A program made the position numbers and the translations under genes. Of a stretch of DNA of 52,103 bases, positions 8,437-17,727 are shown piece after piece. The stretch comes from UBA3537 sp965658025. Lineage in GTDB: Bacteria; Bacteroidota; Bacteroidia; Flavobacteriales; Flavobacteriaceae. The notes below the pieces were generated by a model, which was not told the DNA's origin, made no database searches, and saw only the letters and a program-made list of their open reading frames with translations. The stretch lies in assembly GCA_965658025.1 (NCBI GenBank), contig CBFHQL010000010.1, positions 1 through 52,103 on the forward strand, in the 5' to 3' direction. Position 1 is the stretch's first letter. Every line of letters begins with the position of its first letter.

Positions 8437-11421
8437 TTATTTAGATTTTTTATCCAAACGTTTTAGCGTGTCATGCATTATTGGTGTTGCAATGAATACC
8501 GATGAGTAGGTTCCTACGAGTACACCTACAATCAACGCAAACAGTAACCCGCGAAGTGAATCTGCACCAAACACAAACATCGCCAACAATACAACCAAAG
8601 TTGTAAGCGAGGTATTCAATGTTCTGCTCAAAGTACTGTTCAAGGCACCATTTACAATCTTTTCAAAATCCCAACTTGAATGTTCATTGATGTATTCTCG
8701 AATTCTATCAAATACAACCACGGTATCATTCAATGAGTATCCAATCACCGTAAGGATGGCCGCAATAAATGCTTGGTCTATTTCCATACTGAACGGTAAA
8801 AACTTCCATGCGATAGAAAATATTCCTAGTACAATAAGCACATCATGGAATACTGCGGCAACAGCACCCAGTGAGAATTGCCATTTTTTGAAACGTAACA
8901 ATATATATAAGAACACTACAATAAGTGACCCCAAAATTGCCCACACTGAAGACCTTTTGATGTCATCTGCAATGGTAGGGCTCACTTTACCAGAATACAT
9001 TTTTCCAACGTTGTTTTCAGCATCAATGAATTGCTTATACGTCGTACCATCTGGTAAGAATGGAACTAATGCGCCGTAGAGTTTCTCCTGCACTTCAGCA
9101 TCAACTTCAGCAGAGTTTTCATTGACTTTATATTTCGTAGAAATTTTTAATTGATTTGCACTTCCTATGGTTTTTACCTCAGCACTGTTGAACACGTCAT
9201 TTACAGCAGCTTTTACTTCTTCAGTGTTCATGTCTTGGGCAAAACGTACGGTGTAAGTACGTCCACCAACAAAATCTATGCCTTGATCTAATCCAGTAGT
9301 AAACAATGAAATCAATCCAGCGGTGATGATGGCACCTGAAATAACATAAGCCATTTTTCTCTTTTTAAGGAATTCAATCTTGATGGATTGAAATAATCCT
9401 TTGGTGATTTTCGTTGAAAAATCGAGTTTTCCTCCGCGATTCAAATGCCAATCGATGAGTAATCTTGAAATGAAAATAGCTGTAAATAATGACGTTAAAA
9501 TACCAATAAGAAGGGTTGTTGCAAAACCTTTAATTGGGCCTGTTCCAAAAGTATAAAGAATTAGAGCTGTTAGGCCTGTGGTGATGTTTGCATCTAAAAT
9601 GGAAGATAATGCATTAGAAAAACCATCACGAACCGCTTCTTTTTGTCCCTTACCTTTGTAAAGTTCTTCTCGGATACGCTCATAAATAAGTACATTGGCA
9701 TCCACTGCTATACCTATAGTGAGGACGATACCCGCAATCCCCGGAAGGGTCAGTACAGCACCTAATCCTGATAAAATTCCAAAGATTAGGAGAATGTTGA
9801 GCAACAAGGCCACATTAGAATATATGCCTGCTTTACCGTAGTAAAATATCATCCAAAGCAATACAAATGCTAATGCAATTAGGAATGATTTCATTCCACT
9901 ATCTATAGCTTCTTGACCAAGAGACGGCCCTACTTCTTCAGCTTGAACGATATCTGCTGAAGCTGGTAATTTACCCGCACGCAAAACATTTGCTAAATCT
10001 ACTGCTTCATTGAGCGTAAAAGATCCCGAGATTTCAGAATTACCGCCAGCAATGGGTCCCGAAGTCACCCCTGGCGCAGAGTATACAATATCATCTAAAA
10101 CAATAGCAATCTGCCCTCCAGTATTAAAGGCATTTCCAGTCATTTCTTCCCAGATTTTTGCACCCTTAAGGTTCATCTGCATAGATACACTAGGGTTTCC
10201 ATTTTGTTGATATGATTGACGTGCATCGGTAATCACAGCACCACTCAGTTGTGGTTTATTTTCTCTATTCCCTTTTAGAGCATAAAGTTCTACAAGCTCA
10301 ATACTTTGTGTGTCTTCTTCATTAGTTTGTTGAATTTGAGGAATACCCCAAACAAACTTAACGTAGCGTTGTTCAGGTGTAAGTAATGCTCTAACTTTAG
10401 GGTTATTCAAATACTCAGAAACTTTTTGTTGGTCTTTGGCCTCAAAAGAAGCAAGCACAGGACCACCTGTGTATCCTGGAGCACGGATCAAATCAATCAA
10501 TGGATTAACGGTTCCATCTTCGCCAGTTTCTGCATCTGTATCGCCAATGATATCTGAAATGGCATCATCTTCTGTTTCAGCATCAACCTCATCTGTTGGA
10601 TTGTCTACAACTTCTTTGAGCACTTCATTGGCTTGGAATAAGAAATTTCCAAATTCTTCTCCTTTGTAAGCATCCCAAAACTCAAGCTGTGCTGTACTCT
10701 GAAGTAATCCTTTGACACGCTCTACTTCTTTGGCTCCTGGCAATTCTACCAAAATACGTCCAGAAGTTCCAATACGTTGTATGTTTGGTTGTGTAACGCC
10801 AAACTTATCAATACGCTTTCTCAGGACTTCGAAAGCAGAAATAATAGATTCGTCAATTTTTGCAGACAAGATAGGTTTTACCTCATCATTGCTCATATTG
10901 AACGTGATTTCGTCGCTTAAAGTTCTGTTGGCAAAAATATCTGGAGATGCCAATTTAGCATTTTCGTCTATAGCTTCAAATGCCACAAAAAAGTCTTCCA
11001 AGTAAGTATTTTGACTGTCTTTTTGTAGTTCTTCGGCGTCGTTTAACGCTTTTCTAAACACAGGGTCTTTACTTTCATTGGCCAATCCTACAAGAATATC
11101 TTTAACGGATATTTGCAGAATCACGTTGATTCCCCCTTTGAGGTCAAGACCAAGGTTCATGGCTTTTTCTTTGACTTCATCGTAATTGTAAGACGCAATT
11201 CCTATGTTGAATACTTCTTGCGCTTTAAGAGAATCTAAATAGTTTAGACGTTCTACAGAACGTTTTGAATCGTAATCTGACTCTGTGTCAGTAATTTTAT
11301 TGATGGAAAATTGTTGTGCTTCTTCTTCAATTTGATTTGCCTTGAATGTGAATGATAATTGATATATACTTACCAATCCAAACAAGAGGGCGAATAACTT
11401 TACTAATCCTTTATTTTGCAT
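8437..11421 (-). CDS. secDF: Fused protein translocase subunit SecDF
   Basis: 994 residues. SecD and SecF are joined in one chain, as is usual in Bacteroidetes. The complex uses the proton gradient to pull secreted proteins through SecYEG on the periplasmic side. The N-terminal helix is followed by DLGLDLKGGINV (the SecD D1 motif), a periplasmic P1 region with an acidic insertion around residues 255-290 rich in Asp and Glu, then SecD membrane segments including GIAVDANVLIYERIREE. The SecF half starts near residue 690 with GLDQGIDFVGGRTYTV and includes GYSLNDTVVVFDRIRE. The ATG at 11421 has a full promoter 40-70 bases upstream. The acidic P1 insertion is unusual enough to note but is probably lineage variation. 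Confidence 0.97.
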   Translation of the reverse strand: MQNKGLVKLFALLFGLVSIYQLSFTFKANQIEEEAQQFSINKITDTESDYDSKRSVERLNYLDSLKAQEVFNIGIASYNYDEVKEKAMNLGLDLKGGINVILQISVKDILVGLANESKDPVFRKALNDAEELQKDSQNTYLEDFFVAFEAIDENAKLASPDIFANRTLSDEITFNMSNDEVKPILSAKIDESIISAFEVLRKRIDKFGVTQPNIQRIGTSGRILVELPGAKEVERVKGLLQSTAQLEFWDAYKGEEFGNFLFQANEVLKEVVDNPTDEVDAETEDDAISDIIGDTDAETGEDGTVNPLIDLIRAPGYTGGPVLASFEAKDQQKVSEYLNNPKVRALLTPEQRYVKFVWGIPQIQQTNEEDTQSIELVELYALKGNRENKPQLSGAVITDARQSYQQNGNPSVSMQMNLKGAKIWEEMTGNAFNTGGQIAIVLDDIVYSAPGVTSGPIAGGNSEISGSFTLNEAVDLANVLRAGKLPASADIVQAEEVGPSLGQEAIDSGMKSFLIALAFVLLWMIFYYGKAGIYSNVALLLNILLIFGILSGLGAVLTLPGIAGIVLTIGIAVDANVLIYERIREELYKGKGQKEAVRDGFSNALSSILDANITTGLTALILYTFGTGPIKGFATTLLIGILTSLFTAIFISRLLIDWHLNRGGKLDFSTKITKGLFQSIKIEFLKKRKMAYVISGAIITAGLISLFTTGLDQGIDFVGGRTYTVRFAQDMNTEEVKAAVNDVFNSAEVKTIGSANQLKISTKYKVNENSAEVDAEVQEKLYGALVPFLPDGTTYKQFIDAENNVGKMYSGKVSPTIADDIKRSSVWAILGSLIVVFLYILLRFKKWQFSLGAVAAVFHDVLIVLGIFSIAWKFLPFSMEIDQAFIAAILTVIGYSLNDTVVVFDRIREYINEHSSWDFEKIVNGALNSTLSRTLNTSLTTLVVLLAMFVFGADSLRGLLFALIVGVLVGTYSSVFIATPIMHDTLKRLDKKSK

Positions 11422-11458
11422 TTTGAATTATTTTGGTCTGCTTTAATTTGTAAACGAG

Positions 11459-11489
11459 CAAATATATGATTTACGAAGTAATTTGCCAA
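11459..11489 (-). promoter_or_regulatory. Promoter of secDF
   Basis: On the minus strand TTG (11489-11487), a 20-base spacer and TATATTTG (11466-11459) match the Bacteroidetes consensus. The predicted start near 11454 gives a leader of about 33 bases. Confidence 0.7.
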
Positions 11490-11504
11490 TAGATTTTTGG
11501 TTTT

Positions 11505-11539
11505 AATAAAAAAAGCACCACAAAAATAGTAGTGCTTTA
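11505..11539 (-). terminator. Intrinsic terminator of mdh
   Basis: Read on the minus strand, AAAGCACTAC pairs with GTGGTGCTTT (one interior mismatch) around an A/T-rich loop and is followed by a run of T. It lies between the mdh stop and the secDF promoter. Confidence 0.8.
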
Positions 11540-11569
11540 ATTTTTAAATGCTTTGTGCTTATTGATCGG

Positions 11570-12496
11570 CTATAAATTTAGAAGCCCATTGGTCTTTTGA
11601 ACACCCTCTGCACTGCGTTGAAGATGTTCTTTTTCAGCGGTGCTTAATTCTATTTCAACAATGCGTTCGATTCCATTAGCTCCCAAAACTACTGGAACAC
11701 CAATACACAAATCTTTAAGGCCATATTCTCCATTCAACAATGTAGAACATGGGAATATTTTCTTCTGATCACAGGCAATAGCTTGTACCAAACCACTTAC
11801 CGCTGCCCCAGGTGCATACCATGCCGATGTGCCTAACAATTTTGTTAATGTAGCGCCACCTACTTTAGTATCTTCTTTGACTTGCTCTAAACGTTCCTGC
11901 GAAATAAATTCAGACACTTTGATGCTGTTGCGCGTAGCATGGGAAGTTAATGGCACCATACCAACATCGCTGTGCCCACCAATCACCATTCCATCTACAT
12001 CGCTAATGGGTGCTTCAAGTGCTTCGGCCAATCGGTATTTAAAACGAGCGGAGTCTAACGCCCCACCCATTCCAATGATTTTGTGCTTTGGAAGTCCTGT
12101 GACTTGATGTGCCAGATAGGTCATCGTATCCATTGGGTTACTCACAACAATAAGAACTGTCTCCGGAGAATGTTTTACTAAATTTTCCGAAACTGTTTTT
12201 ACAATTCCTGCGTTGATTCCAATGAGTTCTTCACGTGTCATCCCTGGTTTTCTTGGTATTCCTGAAGTAATAACACAAATATTGCTACCCGCAGTTTTTG
12301 CATAATCATTAGTCGTACCTGTTATTTTGGTATCAAATCCGTTAAGTGATGCACATTGCATAAGGTCCATGGCCTTGCCTTCGGCATAGCCCTCCTTGAT
12401 GTCTAATAAAACAACTTCGGAAGCAAAATTTTTGATGGCGATATATTCGGCACAACTTGCACCAACGGCACCTGCGCCTACAACAGTAACTTTCAT
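11570..12496 (-). CDS. mdh: Malate dehydrogenase (NAD)
   Basis: 308 residues, the length of the lactate-dehydrogenase-like malate dehydrogenases found in Bacteroidetes. It oxidises malate to oxaloacetate in the TCA cycle. Seen: the nucleotide-binding VGAGAVGASCAEYIA at the N-terminus, an acidic residue after the second strand (VVLLDIKEG), the substrate loop with IPRKPGMTREEL, NPMDTMTYLAH, and the catalytic His region GGHSDVGMVPL. The substrate loop Arg and Met pattern favours malate over lactate. It is monocistronic, with its own -7 box and terminator. Confidence 0.96.
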   Translation of the reverse strand: MKVTVVGAGAVGASCAEYIAIKNFASEVVLLDIKEGYAEGKAMDLMQCASLNGFDTKITGTTNDYAKTAGSNICVITSGIPRKPGMTREELIGINAGIVKTVSENLVKHSPETVLIVVSNPMDTMTYLAHQVTGLPKHKIIGMGGALDSARFKYRLAEALEAPISDVDGMVIGGHSDVGMVPLTSHATRNSIKVSEFISQERLEQVKEDTKVGGATLTKLLGTSAWYAPGAAVSGLVQAIACDQKKIFPCSTLLNGEYGLKDLCIGVPVVLGANGIERIVEIELSTAEKEHLQRSAEGVQKTNGLLNL

Positions 12497-12566
12497 TTTT
12501 TATTTATTTTTTGATGATTGAATTATTAAGATTTTTAGTCTGTATGTTTAACTATTTAGGGTATGA

Positions 12567-12574
12567 CAAATGTA
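12567..12574 (-). promoter_or_regulatory. Promoter -7 box for mdh
   Basis: The minus strand reads TACATTTG (12574-12567), an exact TAnnTTTG match about 70 bases before the mdh ATG. No TTG is seen at the usual distance upstream. Confidence 0.5.
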
Positions 12575-12597
12575 CAGATAATTGTCGTTTCTTATGC

Positions 12598-13611
12598 TTA
12601 AAAACCAAAATTAATTCCCAAAGATGCGCTATCATATTCCGCAATGGTATAATCCGCATTGATGCCAAAAAATCCGAGTTTCAAATTGGCACCCAAAGTT
12701 GTACGCATTCCTGAAATCTTATTTTTTATAGAAATTGGATTTACAATCTCATCGGAACTTACAGCACCGTTTACGATTTTGTATGTTCCCAATAATTTTG
12801 TTTTTGTAACTCCTGTAATATATCCTAAAGAGCCGTAAAAATTAATAATTTTCAATTTTGTCCCTACTACCAATTGATAAATCATTGAGTTTGCATCAAG
12901 CGTCATTTGTTGGTTTTTGCCTTCTACCACTTCTGTAGCTGAAAAATCGTACTCGCTTTTCAAATTTGTGTAAGCAATTACACCAGAAGCAGCAATAGGC
13001 AATGCTTTTTTGGCAGGAAGCCACGACAAAAGGTCTTGTTGAATTCCAACACCGAAAGCATTGAGTTGAGCATCTTGATAAGCCAATTTCGGGGCTACTC
13101 TTACTTTTAGTTGTGTGCCTTTTAGCGGCGAAAAACTTGCTTGTAAAAATGCCGTTGGAATAAAGCTATATTCCGAAGAACCAATTCCACCTGGAAGTGC
13201 TACAGAAACTTCTTGATTCCCAAAAATTGGATCGTCATAAGTCAAAACTACGGTTTCACTAGATGAGCCACCAAATACAGTAGGAACAACTTTACTAGGA
13301 CTGTTGTCCTGAAAACGGATATTTTCAAAATCAGAAGCTACCATATTGAAGCTTTTCTTTTCGTCTTTTATAAAACTCGTATTTCCGATAATCGAAATTT
13401 CGAAACCAAATCTTCGTGGAGATTTAGCATTATTGAACCAACCGTTAGAAATGCCATAGACAAGACCATCGGATGCAGGTGCAATATAATGTTCTGCAAA
13501 ACGTTGGGTGTCAGCGACTCCGGCTGCGAGTAATTCATTGATGTTTTGTTGTGCGTTGCTTCTGCTCATTACGCACAATAAAAGTGAGATAATAAGTTGG
13601 GGAATTCTCAT
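12598..13611 (-). CDS. Putative outer-membrane-associated protein (DUF6588-like)
   Basis: 337 residues with a signal peptide (about 1-20, ending SRSNAQ). The N-terminal part after it, INELLAAGVADTQRFAEHYI, followed by YGISNGWFNNA and a C-terminal region of alternating hydrophobic strands ending in a terminal Phe (GINFGF), suggests an outer-membrane barrel. It resembles proteins annotated as DUF6588 in Flavobacteriaceae; I recall this from family pattern and have not verified it. Function unknown. It lies between gyrB and mdh on the same strand, separated from gyrB by a terminator, so it is probably a separate unit. Confidence 0.7.
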   Translation of the reverse strand: MRIPQLIISLLLCVMSRSNAQQNINELLAAGVADTQRFAEHYIAPASDGLVYGISNGWFNNAKSPRRFGFEISIIGNTSFIKDEKKSFNMVASDFENIRFQDNSPSKVVPTVFGGSSSETVVLTYDDPIFGNQEVSVALPGGIGSSEYSFIPTAFLQASFSPLKGTQLKVRVAPKLAYQDAQLNAFGVGIQQDLLSWLPAKKALPIAASGVIAYTNLKSEYDFSATEVVEGKNQQMTLDANSMIYQLVVGTKLKIINFYGSLGYITGVTKTKLLGTYKIVNGAVSSDEIVNPISIKNKISGMRTTLGANLKLGFFGINADYTIAEYDSASLGINFGF

Positions 13612-13637
13612 AGGATTAGGTTTTTAGGTTAAACTAA

Positions 13638-13681
13638 AAAAACCTTCACTTCAAACTAAACAATTGATCATGAAGGTTTTT
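13638..13681 (-). terminator. Intrinsic terminator of gyrB
   Basis: An 11-base inverted repeat, AAAAACCTTCA at 13638-13648 and TGAAGGTTTTT at 13671-13681, ends in a T run on the minus strand just after the gyrB stop. The loop is 22 bases, longer than usual. Confidence 0.75.
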
Positions 13682-13699
13682 AATTTTTGGTATTAAAAT

Positions 13700-15640
13700 T
13701 TATGCATCAATATTCGCATAGATTGCATTTTTTTCGATGAATTCTCTACGTGGTGGTACATCGTCCCCCATGAGCATAGAGAAAATTCGATCGGCTTCTG
13801 TGCCATTATCAATTTGAACTTGACGTAAGGTTCTAAATTCTGGATTCATGGTGGTATCCCACAACTGACTTGCGTTCATTTCTCCTAGACCTTTATAACG
13901 TTGTACATTGACTGCACCACCAAATTGGTCTGCAATATCGTCTCGCTCTTGATCATTCCAAGCATATTGCTTTTTCTGACCTTTTTTAACCAAATATAAA
14001 GGTGGAGTAGCAATGTATACATGACCGCTTTCAATCAATTCTTTCATGTAACGGAAAAAGAAGGTTAAAATCAATGTCGCAATGTGGCTCCCATCAATAT
14101 CGGCATCACACATAATAACAATTTTGTGGTACCGTAGTTTGGTCAGATTTAATGCTTTGGAATCTTCTTCAGTCCCAATGGTAACCCCAAGTGCTGTAAA
14201 TATATTTTTGATTTCTTCATTTTCAAACACCTTGTGTTGCATGGCCTTTTCAACGTTGAGAATTTTACCACGTAGTGGCAAAATGGCTTGAAACGCACGA
14301 TCACGGCCTTGTTTGGCTGTTCCGCCCGCAGAATCTCCCTCAACCAAAAACACCTCACATTTTGCAGGATCTTGTTCCGAGCAGTCACTCAGTTTTCCTG
14401 GCAAACCGCCTATACTCATAACGGTTTTGCGCTGCACCATTTCTCTAGCTTTTTGCGCTGCATGGCGGGCCTGTGCTGCTAAAATTACTTTTTGAACAAT
14501 GGTTTTGGCATCATCAGGATGTTCCTCAAGATAATCGGTTAACATTTCTGAAACTGCTTGACTAACAGACGAAGAAACTTCTCTATTTCCTAGTTTTGTT
14601 TTGGTTTGACCTTCAAATTGTGGCTCAGCAACTTTTACTGAAATAATGGCGGTCAATCCTTCTCTAAAATCATCTCCAGCGATATCAAATTTCAACTTTT
14701 CGAGCATTCCAGATTCATCTGCATACTTTTTTAAGGTATGGGTTAATCCTCTTCTAAAACCTGTAAGGTGCGTTCCGCCTTCGTGCGTATTGATGTTGTT
14801 GACATATGAATGCAAATTCTCTGCATATGAAGTGTTGTAAATCATAGCAACCTCTACAGGTATGCCATTTTTTTCACCTTCAAAAGCAATGACAGATTTC
14901 ATGATGGGCTCACGAGTTTCGTCCAAATATTTGATGAATTCTGAGAGTCCTTCTTCAGAAAAGAATGTTTCGGAGATGTATTCTCCTTTTTCATCTTTTT
15001 CTCTTTTATCTACGATGATAACTGTAATGCCTTTGTTCAAATAGGCCAACTCACGCATACGACTAGAAAGTGTTTCGTAGTTGTATTCTAAAGTTTGTGT
15101 AAAAATTTGTGGGTCTGGTTTGAACGTAACTATTGTTCCTCGTTTGTCTGTAGTTCCGGTAGATTTTACGGGATACATGGCTTTGCCACGCTCATATTCT
15201 TGTTCCCAAATTTTCCCTTCTCTGTGAACGGTGGCTTTTAAATTTGAAGACAGTGCATTTACACAACTTACCCCTACTCCGTGCAACCCACCAGAAACTT
15301 TGTACGAATCTTTATCAAATTTTCCACCAGCACCAATTTTAGTCATCACGACTTCAAGGGCCGAAACACCTTCCTTTTTGTGCAATCCAACAGGGATACC
15401 ACGACCGTTATCTTCGGTGGTAATGGAATTGTCTTCATTGATGGTTACCGTAATTTTGTCGCAATGCCCTGCAAGAGCTTCGTCAATAGAATTATCAATA
15501 ACTTCATAGACCAAGTGGTGTAGTCCGCGAACCCCCACATCTCCAATATACATGGACGGACGCATACGCACGTGTTCCATACCCTCAAGGGCCTGAATAC
15601 TATCTGCTGAATATTGGTTTTTGTTTATATCTTCACTCAT
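13700..15640 (-). CDS. gyrB: DNA gyrase subunit B
   Basis: 646 residues, typical of flavobacterial GyrB rather than the somewhat shorter ParE. It is the ATPase subunit of gyrase, which introduces negative supercoils. Motifs in order: YEVIDNSIDEALAGHCD (ATP-binding Asn and Glu), DNGRGIPVG, GGLHGVGVSCVNALS, the TOPRIM EGDSAGGTA, CDADIDGSHI (metal-binding aspartates) and QRYKGLGEMNASQLW near the C-terminus. A -7 box lies about 43 bases upstream of the ATG at 15640, and a terminator follows the stop. ParE remains a less likely alternative. Confidence 0.95.
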   Translation of the reverse strand: MSEDINKNQYSADSIQALEGMEHVRMRPSMYIGDVGVRGLHHLVYEVIDNSIDEALAGHCDKITVTINEDNSITTEDNGRGIPVGLHKKEGVSALEVVMTKIGAGGKFDKDSYKVSGGLHGVGVSCVNALSSNLKATVHREGKIWEQEYERGKAMYPVKSTGTTDKRGTIVTFKPDPQIFTQTLEYNYETLSSRMRELAYLNKGITVIIVDKREKDEKGEYISETFFSEEGLSEFIKYLDETREPIMKSVIAFEGEKNGIPVEVAMIYNTSYAENLHSYVNNINTHEGGTHLTGFRRGLTHTLKKYADESGMLEKLKFDIAGDDFREGLTAIISVKVAEPQFEGQTKTKLGNREVSSSVSQAVSEMLTDYLEEHPDDAKTIVQKVILAAQARHAAQKAREMVQRKTVMSIGGLPGKLSDCSEQDPAKCEVFLVEGDSAGGTAKQGRDRAFQAILPLRGKILNVEKAMQHKVFENEEIKNIFTALGVTIGTEEDSKALNLTKLRYHKIVIMCDADIDGSHIATLILTFFFRYMKELIESGHVYIATPPLYLVKKGQKKQYAWNDQERDDIADQFGGAVNVQRYKGLGEMNASQLWDTTMNPEFRTLRQVQIDNGTEADRIFSMLMGDDVPPRREFIEKNAIYANIDA

Positions 15641-15682
15641 TTTGTTTGTTTAATTTTTTTGTCTGCAAATTTTACTGCCAAA

Positions 15683-15690
15683 CAAATATA
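15683..15690 (-). promoter_or_regulatory. Promoter -7 box for gyrB
   Basis: The minus strand reads TATATTTG (15690-15683), giving a predicted leader of about 38 bases. There is no TTG at the expected place. Farther upstream (15754-15772) is a perfect 7-base hairpin CGCATTT/AAATGCG that could be a regulatory site. Confidence 0.55.
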
Positions 15691-15753
15691 AATATTAACA
15701 AAACGAATTAGAAGTGGTTTTTAGAGAATTTGCTTAAAATTATTAACAATTAC

Positions 15754-15784
15754 CGCATTTGACTGAAATGCGCTAAAATGAGCG
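15754..15784. promoter_or_regulatory. Inverted repeats in the gyrB-asnB gap
   Basis: CGCATTT (15754-15760) and AAATGCG (15766-15772) form a perfect stem around GACTG, immediately followed by CGCT..AGCG (15771-15784), which overlaps it. There is no T run on the minus strand, so it is a poor terminator for asnB. The remainder of the 243-base gap is AT-rich with no gene. Confidence 0.35.
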
Positions 15785-15883
15785 AAAAAAGGGTTTAAAT
15801 TAAATTTAGCCGTTTTAAAATTTTTATTGAAACCAAAAAAAATAAAACAATGGCTTAAACGCTTTTATTTGGATTAATCATTT

Positions 15884-17551
15884 TTAATCATAGGCCTGGT
15901 CATGCACTTTTGCGACTGCTCTTCCGCTTGGATCATTCATATTTTTGAAGGCTTCGTCCCATTCTAATGCAATTTTTGTGCTGCACGCCACACTAGGTTC
16001 TTGGGGTACACAAAGTGCTGCGGCTTCACTTGGAAAATGAGATTCAAAAATAGAACGATAATAAAACTCCTCTTTACTTAGCGGTGTTTGGATAGGAAAT
16101 CTGAAGTGAGCATTTTCCATTTGTTCATCAGAAATTTCTTGCTCCACTAAATCTTTAAGGGTATCAATCCAACTGTAACCAACACCATCGCTAAATTGCT
16201 CTTTCTGACGCCATGCTACACTTTCTGGCAACATATCTTCAAATGCCTTACGCACCACCCATTTTTCCATGCGTTCCCCATTAATCATTTTGTCTTTGGG
16301 ATTGATGCTCATGGCGACATCCATAAATTCTTTATCAAGAAAAGGCACACGACCCTCAATACCCCATGCCGCTAAACTTTTGTTGGCACGTAAGCAATCG
16401 TACATATGCAATTTATCCAATTTACGAACAGTTTCTTGATGAAATTCTTTGTCATTTGGTGCTTTATGAAAATATAAATAACCACCGAAAAGCTCATCAG
16501 CACCTTCTCCAGAAAGCACCATTTTGATGCCCATAGATTTGATTACTCTTGCCATAAGGTACATTGGTGTACTGGCTCGAATGGTAGTGGTGTCGTAAGT
16601 TTCTAAGTTATAAACTACGTCTTTGATGGCGTCTAATCCTTCTTGAATGGTAAATTTTATTTCGTGATGAACTGTCCCTATGTGGTCGGCAACTTTTTGG
16701 GCAGCGGCCAAATCAGGAGACCCTTCCAACCCAACCGAAAAAGAATGCAATTGTGGCCACCAAGCATCTGTAGTATCGCCAGATTCCACTCTTTTTTGAG
16801 CATATTTTTTGGCAATGGCTGAAGTAACTGAAGAGTCTAAACCGCCAGACAGTAATACCCCATAAGGAACATCACTCATGAGTTGTCTGTGTACAGCGTC
16901 TTCCAATGCTTCCTTGATTTTTTGAATGCTTGTTTCATTATCTTTTACAGCATCATAATCCTTCCAATCTCGGTTGTACCAACGTACAAATTCTCCATTT
17001 TTACTGTGTAAATAGTGCCCTGGGGGAAATAATTCAATTTTTGTACAAGTAGACTCCAATGCTTTAAGCTCTGAAGCAACATAAAAAGTTCCATTTTGAT
17101 CCCATCCAATATACAACGGAATAATCCCCATATGATCACGAGCAATGAAATAAGAATCTTGCGCTACATCATAGATAGCAAATCCAAAAATTCCATTGAG
17201 GTCATCCACAAAATCTACGCCTTTTTCTTTGTAGAGTGCTAAAATAATTTCGCAATCACTTTGTGTTTGGAATTCATATTCTGATTCTAAGGAAGATCTT
17301 AAATCTCTGTGGTTGTATATCTCGCCATTGGCTGCTAATACCAGTTGTTTGTCTGGACTAAACAAGGGTTGTTTTCCAGATGCTGGATCGACAATCGCCA
17401 AGCGTTCATGTGCCATGATGGCTTTGTTATTATCAAAAATTCCACTCCAATCTGGACCTCGATGTCTTATTTTTTTTGACATTTCTAGAATTTGAGGTCT
17501 TAAAACTTCACTTTTTTGTTTCAAATCGAAAGCACAAACAATTCCACACAT
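15884..17551 (-). CDS. asnB: Asparagine synthetase B (glutamine-hydrolysing)
   Basis: 555 residues, the usual size for bacterial AsnB. The N-terminal glutaminase begins MCGIVCAFD, with Cys2 as nucleophile, and includes RHRGPDWSG and the ANGEIYNH motif. The synthetase half has the ATP-binding PP-loop LLSGGLDSSV, then SGEGADELFGGY and EGRVPFLDKEF. It makes asparagine from aspartate, glutamine and ATP in the cytoplasm. The ATG at 17551 is fixed because the Met must precede the catalytic Cys. Two palindromes upstream (17583-17629) suggest it is under specific transcriptional control. queE lies 176 bases upstream on the same strand. Confidence 0.96.
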   Translation of the reverse strand: MCGIVCAFDLKQKSEVLRPQILEMSKKIRHRGPDWSGIFDNNKAIMAHERLAIVDPASGKQPLFSPDKQLVLAANGEIYNHRDLRSSLESEYEFQTQSDCEIILALYKEKGVDFVDDLNGIFGFAIYDVAQDSYFIARDHMGIIPLYIGWDQNGTFYVASELKALESTCTKIELFPPGHYLHSKNGEFVRWYNRDWKDYDAVKDNETSIQKIKEALEDAVHRQLMSDVPYGVLLSGGLDSSVTSAIAKKYAQKRVESGDTTDAWWPQLHSFSVGLEGSPDLAAAQKVADHIGTVHHEIKFTIQEGLDAIKDVVYNLETYDTTTIRASTPMYLMARVIKSMGIKMVLSGEGADELFGGYLYFHKAPNDKEFHQETVRKLDKLHMYDCLRANKSLAAWGIEGRVPFLDKEFMDVAMSINPKDKMINGERMEKWVVRKAFEDMLPESVAWRQKEQFSDGVGYSWIDTLKDLVEQEISDEQMENAHFRFPIQTPLSKEEFYYRSIFESHFPSEAAALCVPQEPSVACSTKIALEWDEAFKNMNDPSGRAVAKVHDQAYD

Positions 17552-17582
17552 GGTATTTTATTTTAAATTAGAGGGCAAATAT

Positions 17583-17629
17583 TGAAATAAAGTTTCATAT
17601 TGTAAACACTTTTAATTGAAATAGTTTCA
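17583..17629. promoter_or_regulatory. Twin TGAAA/TTTCA palindromes upstream of asnB
   Basis: Site 1 is TGAAA-N5-TTTCA (17583-17597) and site 2 is TGAAA-N3-TTTCA (17617-17629). Both sit in the longer shared context TTGAAAT..AGTTTCATATT. Their centres are 33 bases apart, close to three helical turns. A degenerate minus-strand -7 box (AATATTTG, 17586-17579, overlapping site 1) points at asnB, so the sites are placed like operators. The binding protein is not known. Confidence 0.5.
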
Positions 17630-17727
17630 TATTATAATTAAAAAAATAAGATAAATACAATAATGACATGAAATACATAAAAAATACAAACGTAGCTTTC
17701 ACTATGTAAGCAAAAAGCTAAATAAAA

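Noticed and set aside
13700..15640. Identification as parE instead of gyrB
   Set aside because: Length and motif spacing fit flavobacterial GyrB better; without an alignment a small doubt remains.
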